Of a stretch of DNA of 54,111 bases, positions 49,430 to 54,111 are shown piece by piece. The translations under genes and the position numbers were made by a program. This DNA comes from Minisyncoccus sp041663305 (GTDB lineage: Bacteria; Patescibacteriota; Minisyncoccia; Minisyncoccales; Minisyncoccaceae), in NCBI GenBank assembly GCA_041663305.1, contig JBAYMT010000005.1, positions 1-54,111 on the forward strand, given 5' to 3'. Every line of letters begins with the position of its first letter. Positions within the stretch are counted from its first letter, which is position 1. A model generated the notes under the pieces. The model saw only the letters and a program-made list of their open reading frames with translations. It was not told where the DNA came from and did not search any database.

Positions 49430-49820
49430 GTTGGCGATTTGAACTTTGGCTTTCTAACTAAAATAAAATTTTTAAAGGTGCTTGTTTTTTTGAATTATTT
49501 CAAAAATTTTGATTATTTTAAACAGATACCAAATATTCAAAGTTATAATTATGTTTGATACGTTTAAAGTATAACAAAAAAACCTTGTAAACACAAGGTT
49601 TTTTGGGTTTTTGCTTTAAAATTAGTAATTAGTAATCCGTTATTAGTGGTTAGTAACTAGCATTTTGTTGCTTGCCTTTCGGCAAGTTTTAAAAAGATTG
49701 CTTCGCTATGCTCGCAATGACAAGGGTAAAGGGCTGGGGACTCGCAATGACATAAAAATGCCTTCGAGTTTGCGAAGCAAATTACAACGAACCAGTTACG
49801 GGTTACGAGTTTAGAGAAAA
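49430..49820. other. Gene-free gap with intergenic repeats
   Basis: No ORF. AT-rich upstream region of rny, then a terminator (AACCTTGT/ACAAGGTT, 49581-49600), degenerate ATTAGTAA-type repeats (49620-49660), a GCTTGCC/GGCAAG hairpin (49670-49690), and REP-like phrases GATTGCTTCGCTATGCTCGC and CTCGCAATGACA (49699-49755). Confidence 0.6.
49618..49805. repeat. Degenerate short repeats and REP-like sequences
   Basis: ATTAGTAATTAGTAAT, then TTATTAGTGGTTAGTAACT; later ATTGCTTCGCTATGCTCGCA followed by ATGAC, repeated in part as CTCGCAATGACAT; then ACGAACCAGTTACGGGTTAC. Short phrases recur within 190 bases, as in dispersed intergenic repeats. Confidence 0.5.
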
Positions 49821-52331
49821 TCATTTTACTTCAAAGCACCAATAGGTCGGCGTTTTGGAATTATAGCAATAATATCCATTGCAATATCGTGTCCATGCAG
49901 TATAGCAGTAATTTCCTTTTGTTAAATATGATATGATATTTTTCTGGCTTCCATTTGCCACAATATCATATTTCGGACACCCTTTTCCTTTAGCAAAACA
50001 ACTGCTTCCAAAGACTTGATCATTGCTATTTAGAGTTGTGTCTGGATAATACGGCGATATTCCGTTTGTTCTGATGATTACTGTTGAATATCGATTGGGA
50101 TGGTTTTTGGTGTCCTTAAAGTCTTCCCAGGAAGCTAAAACAATGGCTCCGCCAATATTTATAGGATAAAGTTTTACATTTAAATTCTTGGGAGCTACAG
50201 GGTATTCTTCTGCCAAGCTTATACAATCTGAATAGAATTGCGAAGTGCTGCTTATCTTCCCATTTTCCCATTCGGGTCTGTACCATGCATCAAAACAATA
50301 AGAATCGTTTTTGCTTATTTTGTCTGGCAATATAAAAATGCTGGAATCGATCCATCCACTTGGAGGAGCTGTTTTGATAAAATCTTCATCTTTGGGGTTA
50401 TCTGGAGTTATTTTGCCTTTGTATGGAGCCGTTCCCTTTTTAACAAAAACCTTGATCCCATAATCCTTTAAGGATACTCTTATTCCCAGTTTATTGTCGG
50501 AAGTAATTATTGTTTCCAGTAGTATGAAATTTTGCGCATCTGGCCTAGGAGTTAAAGTTTCTGATGTTTTTGCTGTACACTGAGCGTCTTTTCCTCCTAG
50601 AACTCCAAAGCATGTCCAATACCACGGACCAGAACCAGAAACTGAAGACGCTTGTCCGGTAGTGCATAGATTTATAGTTGGAGCAACTGAAAAAGTTGAT
50701 TTTGTTGATGAACCGCAAGCGCCGTTGATTATGGATAATTTTTTTGCGCTGCATTTGGTGCTGCTTCCGCCACTGACACCACTGCAGACCCAAGCCCAAG
50801 GCCCAGTGCCGGTAACTACGGAAGGGTCTCCTTTGGCGCATAGATTTGCATTTGGAGCCAATTCAAAATATGCATCGGCTGCTGAACCGCACTCCCCATT
50901 TGCCTTAACCATGCTTGCCGAATAATAAGTTCCGCAATTCTCGCTCGGCGCTCCGCCTCTTCCACTACAAGTCCATTGCCATTCTTTGGCGTCTTCATTC
51001 CATTTAAAGTTTTTAAAGTAGCCTGTTTTGCAAAAATCACCCGTGGGTTCTTTTCCCATGACTGATCCGCTAGATGTGCCGCATTTACCGGCTTCGTATT
51101 TTTCTGGAAAAGGAAAAAAGTTAAAGATTCCACTACAAACAATATTAGAACCTCCGTTAATACCATTGCATGACCATCGCCATTGTCCATTGGCTACTTT
51201 TAATTCTTCAGGATATCCTGATTGACAAATCTTTTCTTGAGAAAAATAATCGGGCGAAATAAACCCACAGACACCATTTGCACTATATCCTTCCCTAGCG
51301 GCATAGCAGTAGCTTTTTTCTCCGCCTCCAGATCCTTCGCAAGTCCAATACCATGCACTGCTTGATAATACTGTGCTTGCAATTCCTTTTGCGCATAAAT
51401 CTACTGCAGGTTGGCTTTTAAAACTTTTCCCGCTGGCGGTTCCGCATACTCCGTTGATAGCATTTTTCTGTACAGAAAAACAAGAAATCGCCCAGGATCC
51501 TGTGTCGTTCCTGCAAGTCCAATACCATGGGCCTTTTCCTGAAACAATTGAGGGGTTTCCATATTTGCATAGATTTGTTGCGTCTTCCAGAGAATAACCA
51601 TATTGTTCGCTGGCTGTTCCGCATTTAGCTCCGTTGTATTTGCATTCACCCTTATATGCTAAACCTCCCCCAAATTTTTTAGCTAAACATTCGTTGTTGT
51701 AATCTTTTCCATCAAGTGCGCAAACCGGATCAAATGTAGAATCGCAGTCACCCGAACATCTTTCTGCGCATTGCCCCAGATATGGACCATTTGCTGCGGG
51801 ACACAAAAATAATCCACTGCAGCATTGTTGTGTTCCGCTGACATATTCACCGCTCTTAAAGCAGTTTTTGCTTGCAGAACAATATGAAACCAACAAGCCA
51901 TTGTTTGAGGTGCAACTCCAATTCCATGACGAAATTCTGTTTTCAACTTCAGATGATACGGACCCATCGGTACAAAGATAATTGTTTGGAGTGGCTGCGT
52001 ATGATTTTTCGTTGGCTGTTCCGCAATTATTTTCTTTTTTAACGTAAAAATAGCAGACCGAATTCCCTCCTCCATTACCCATGCAGGCATAAGTACATTT
52101 GATGCTTTTGTTGTAGCTAGTGCAGTTTGCGGCTTGGGAATAAATTGATCCCGATGCGCAAAAACCCGATCCCTTTTTAGAAACCCAACCGTCTTTGAAT
52201 TCTGAATAGGTCATTAATTTTTGCCCATAAGCTGTATTGCACTTACCTTTGACCGTAGCCGCTGAAACACCCGAAAACACGCAAAACGAAATAGCAATAA
52301 TTATTAGAACCGAAAAGATTTTCTTCAACAT
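49821..52331 (-). CDS. Large secreted Cys-rich repeat protein with Kazal domain
   Basis: An 836-residue protein with a signal peptide (IFSVLIIIAISFCVFSGVSA). It carries about seven repeats of around 50 residues of the form NGVCGTASGKSF..LC..G..GPWYWTC..GG...C, and one Kazal-type inhibitor domain (CDSTFDPVCALDGKDYNNEC). The last 230 residues are Cys-poorer and beta-rich. Kazal domains inhibit serine proteases or bind partners. It is related in its repeats to the two genes upstream. Likely surface-displayed or released, perhaps aiding contact with a host. Confidence 0.8.
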   Translation of the reverse strand: MLKKIFSVLIIIAISFCVFSGVSAATVKGKCNTAYGQKLMTYSEFKDGWVSKKGSGFCASGSIYSQAANCTSYNKSIKCTYACMGNGGGNSVCYFYVKKENNCGTANEKSYAATPNNYLCTDGSVSSEVENRISSWNWSCTSNNGLLVSYCSASKNCFKSGEYVSGTQQCCSGLFLCPAANGPYLGQCAERCSGDCDSTFDPVCALDGKDYNNECLAKKFGGGLAYKGECKYNGAKCGTASEQYGYSLEDATNLCKYGNPSIVSGKGPWYWTCRNDTGSWAISCFSVQKNAINGVCGTASGKSFKSQPAVDLCAKGIASTVLSSSAWYWTCEGSGGGEKSYCYAAREGYSANGVCGFISPDYFSQEKICQSGYPEELKVANGQWRWSCNGINGGSNIVCSGIFNFFPFPEKYEAGKCGTSSGSVMGKEPTGDFCKTGYFKNFKWNEDAKEWQWTCSGRGGAPSENCGTYYSASMVKANGECGSAADAYFELAPNANLCAKGDPSVVTGTGPWAWVCSGVSGGSSTKCSAKKLSIINGACGSSTKSTFSVAPTINLCTTGQASSVSGSGPWYWTCFGVLGGKDAQCTAKTSETLTPRPDAQNFILLETIITSDNKLGIRVSLKDYGIKVFVKKGTAPYKGKITPDNPKDEDFIKTAPPSGWIDSSIFILPDKISKNDSYCFDAWYRPEWENGKISSTSQFYSDCISLAEEYPVAPKNLNVKLYPINIGGAIVLASWEDFKDTKNHPNRYSTVIIRTNGISPYYPDTTLNSNDQVFGSSCFAKGKGCPKYDIVANGSQKNIISYLTKGNYCYTAWTRYCNGYYCYNSKTPTYWCFEVK

Positions 52332-52393
52332 ATCTTTTATTAATTGTATTGATATTGCTATTTTATCATTTTATTGGAAAAATTTAAACAAAA

Positions 52394-52409
52394 ACTCGCA
52401 TAAGCGAGT
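52394..52409 (-). terminator. Terminator after the 196-residue protein gene
   Basis: ACTCGC (52394-52399) pairs with GCGAGT (52404-52409); the minus strand continues TTTTTGTTT. Confidence 0.7.
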
Positions 52410-52411
52410 CT

Positions 52412-53002
52412 TTATTTTACTAATATTGCCGTGCATTTTTTGTCTCCCCCTCCATTATCCCCTACGCACGTCCAACTGCAATTCGATTTCCATTTTTTAT
52501 CTTTGGAGTCGTAGATCGGAATTGCGCAATCTCCTTTTGCGTAGTTTCCCGTTCTGCAGTATTCTTCTTGAGCATCGGGCATCTTACTTATTTCTTGGCC
52601 ATCACTATTTCCACATTCTCCGTTTATTTTTCCAGAGACATCATTAATATTGGCGGTTGCATTGCATGAAGCAGTTATTCCTCCATTTATTCCAATGCAT
52701 TGCCATACATAGAATTGGCCAATATCATTTTTATCTAAAACAACCACAGAAGAATTGCCTGTACTGCAGAGATCGGAAGCTGGAGAAGATTCAAAAACTT
52801 TTCCGCTTGATAATCCGCATATTCCGTTTATCGGGACATTTTCTTTTTTTGTTTCTAAGGTAGTCAGATTCACACTTGCAGCTTGTTGCAATCCTCCACT
52901 GTTTTTGGTTATTGATAATATTGAAATTCCGATAAAAATGGCTCCTATCAGAATAACTACTGAAAGGATTACTTTATCAAACTTTGAAGTTTCAGTTTCC
53001 AT
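52412..53002 (-). CDS. Membrane-anchored Cys-rich repeat protein
   Basis: A 196-residue protein with a single membrane segment (VILSVVILIGAIFIGISILSI) and two to three of the same Cys repeats (INGICGLSSGKVFESSPASD, and INGECGNSDGQEISKMPDAQ). It resembles a short anchored relative of the 836-residue protein and lies directly upstream of it on the same strand, but has its own terminator. Confidence 0.7.
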   Translation of the reverse strand: METETSKFDKVILSVVILIGAIFIGISILSITKNSGGLQQAASVNLTTLETKKENVPINGICGLSSGKVFESSPASDLCSTGNSSVVVLDKNDIGQFYVWQCIGINGGITASCNATANINDVSGKINGECGNSDGQEISKMPDAQEEYCRTGNYAKGDCAIPIYDSKDKKWKSNCSWTCVGDNGGGDKKCTAILVK

Positions 53003-53036
53003 TTTTCAGGCTGTTTTATGTTTTTATTAGTTTAGC

Positions 53037-54111
53037 TTATTTTTCTCTCCAGTTAGGACTGATTTTTCCTCCCGAAATTGAACCTCCGAAAGGACAATCG
53101 GATCCTGTAATTTTCAGTTTAATTTTAGCTGAGGTTGTTTTAGGCGCAATTATTGGATTTTGGAATCCACGGCCATTTAGCTGGCTTCCATATTTCCACC
53201 AGGTTTTTCCGGTTGAAATTGGGAAAGTTACTGTTCCTCCATCTTGCCAGCTAAAGCTCGTTCCTGCCTTGTTTTGACAAAGAGTTGGTGATCCATTGGT
53301 ATCATAACAAACTGAACATTTCCATTTATCTTTATTGGCCAGGTCGGATAAAGTGGGTGTTCCTGTTCCCTTCCAACAAGTAGTGTAACAAGGATCTGAA
53401 GAACTGAAGGCCGAAGTAGAACAGATTTGTGTATTAGCATTGACTGTTATGTTTTCAGTTGCAGATTGGATAGCTACTGTTGGCCAGCGATGATCTGGAA
53501 CTAAAATCTGTTTTCCTGTAGCTGCAACCCATCCACTATCATTATTATTGGTATTGGTTATTTTAACAGCCCAATAATATGTTTTTCCATCATATGGAAT
53601 CTTGATAGTTTTGCTGGCAGTGTCTACGGTCAGGCTCGAAATGGTATTGTCCATTTTTACAAACGGAGCTGCCGACTCTCCAAAAAGGACAGTGCTTGCC
53701 GGGTTGATATTTTTGGAAACAGCTATCTCTACGCCAGAAGGATTATCGGATGTATAGATTCGCAGACTGACCGTTTTTAGGTAATAATTAATATTATCTG
53801 CATAATAGAAACTAAAGCCTAAGTTCCCTGCTTTTCCTGTTCCTGTTTCATTTAGTCCATTAACTAAAGTAGTTTTTTCATACCATTCACACCAGAGACA
53901 CTGACTTCCATCAAGAGCATCTGCTGGCAAAAGATCAAAAGCATTTTTGAAATTGCTTATTTCAATTGAACCTGGGTTGCCGCTACTTTTATTAGCCGAG
54001 CAATCTGATGGCTGACTGCCATTGTTTCCAATGCAAGTCCAATACCATGGACCAGTTCCGGTTACTGCGGTCGCTGTTCCTGGGTTACATAAATCGGTTG
54101 TAGGAGCACTA
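53037..54111 (-). CDS. Cys-rich repeat surface protein, 5' end beyond the window
   Basis: The frame is open from the right edge to TAA at 53037, at least 357 codons. It includes one unit of the same repeat family (TTDLCNPGTATAVTGTGPWYWTC, shown here only in part as GTGPWYWTC) and a beta-rich segment (FYYADNINYYLKTVSLRIYT). Short internal frames starting near 53930 depend on a TTG and would cut the repeat, so they are not used as the start. It belongs with the two neighbouring repeat proteins. Confidence 0.75.
   Translation of the reverse strand, partial: SAPTTDLCNPGTATAVTGTGPWYWTCIGNNGSQPSDCSANKSSGNPGSIEISNFKNAFDLLPADALDGSQCLWCEWYEKTTLVNGLNETGTGKAGNLGFSFYYADNINYYLKTVSLRIYTSDNPSGVEIAVSKNINPASTVLFGESAAPFVKMDNTISSLTVDTASKTIKIPYDGKTYYWAVKITNTNNNDSGWVAATGKQILVPDHRWPTVAIQSATENITVNANTQICSTSAFSSSDPCYTTCWKGTGTPTLSDLANKDKWKCSVCYDTNGSPTLCQNKAGTSFSWQDGGTVTFPISTGKTWWKYGSQLNGRGFQNPIIAPKTTSAKIKLKITGSDCPFGGSISGGKISPNWREK

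Noticed and set aside
49618..49660. A CRISPR array
   Set aside because: The repeats are short, degenerate and without spacers of regular length; no cas genes nearby.

Overview
The window is AT-rich and gene-dense. It encodes standard-code bacterial proteins (UAA, UAG and UGA behave as stops), few ribosome binding sites, several apparently leaderless transcripts, many single-membrane-segment and Cys-rich secreted proteins, and compact housekeeping genes (aspS, mnmA, rny, HU). This fits a Candidate Phyla Radiation (Patescibacteria, Parcubacteria/Moranbacteria-like) chromosome. The assignment rests on gene style, not on a marker gene tree.

Left block (1-9000, all minus strand): a large serine recombinase that runs off the left edge, a complete type III restriction-modification pair (mod, res) behind an excisionase-like HTH gene with a good promoter, a filamentous-phage/plasmid-type replication protein with a 59-residue overlapping partner, an unknown zinc-ribbon protein and a DUF3800 protein. 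This looks like an integrated mobile element carrying defence genes. A GC-richer palindromic patch (9480-9610) and a PIN-domain cassette follow.

Accessory block (10600-20000, minus-strand genes): one or two genes at a time (a secreted beta-rich protein, ankyrin protein, Nudix hydrolase plus phosphoribosyltransferase, and a winged-HTH phosphoribosyltransferase with an operator inside its promoter). Each gene or pair is followed by a related plus-oriented repeat, in part resembling a tRNA 3' end, and a terminator-like hairpin. The layout resembles a cassette array. The first of these junctions also contains a structured element found again next to two tRNA genes at 45.6-46.0 kb. In that element the core is conserved, while the terminal stem is the inverted and direct copy of the neighbouring tRNA's T-arm. 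Compensatory changes in the stems among the three copies point to a real structured family, and this is the strongest novelty in the window.

Middle block (20-33.4 kb, mostly minus): a surface group (sulfatase-like enzyme, methyltransferase, small membrane protein), CPBP protease, a Cys-rich secreted protein, a bactofilin-like membrane protein, an ABC exporter and a soluble histidine kinase.

Plus-strand island (33.4-37.1 kb): a secreted amidase-like gene of unusual composition with its own Shine-Dalgarno, then aspS and mnmA.

Right block (37.1-54.1 kb, mostly minus): an operon of acyl-ACP reductase-like protein, acyl-CoA synthetase and membrane histidine kinase; a PAQR/hemolysin III protein; a peptidoglycan-binding/thioredoxin fusion; two tiny membrane peptides; an HtrA-type protease; tRNA-Arg(CCU) and tRNA-Ala(GGC) with their linked elements; a SIMPL protein; HU; RNase Y; and three Cys-rich secreted repeat proteins, the last cut by the right edge.

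All homology calls are from reading the sequence; none was checked against a database.
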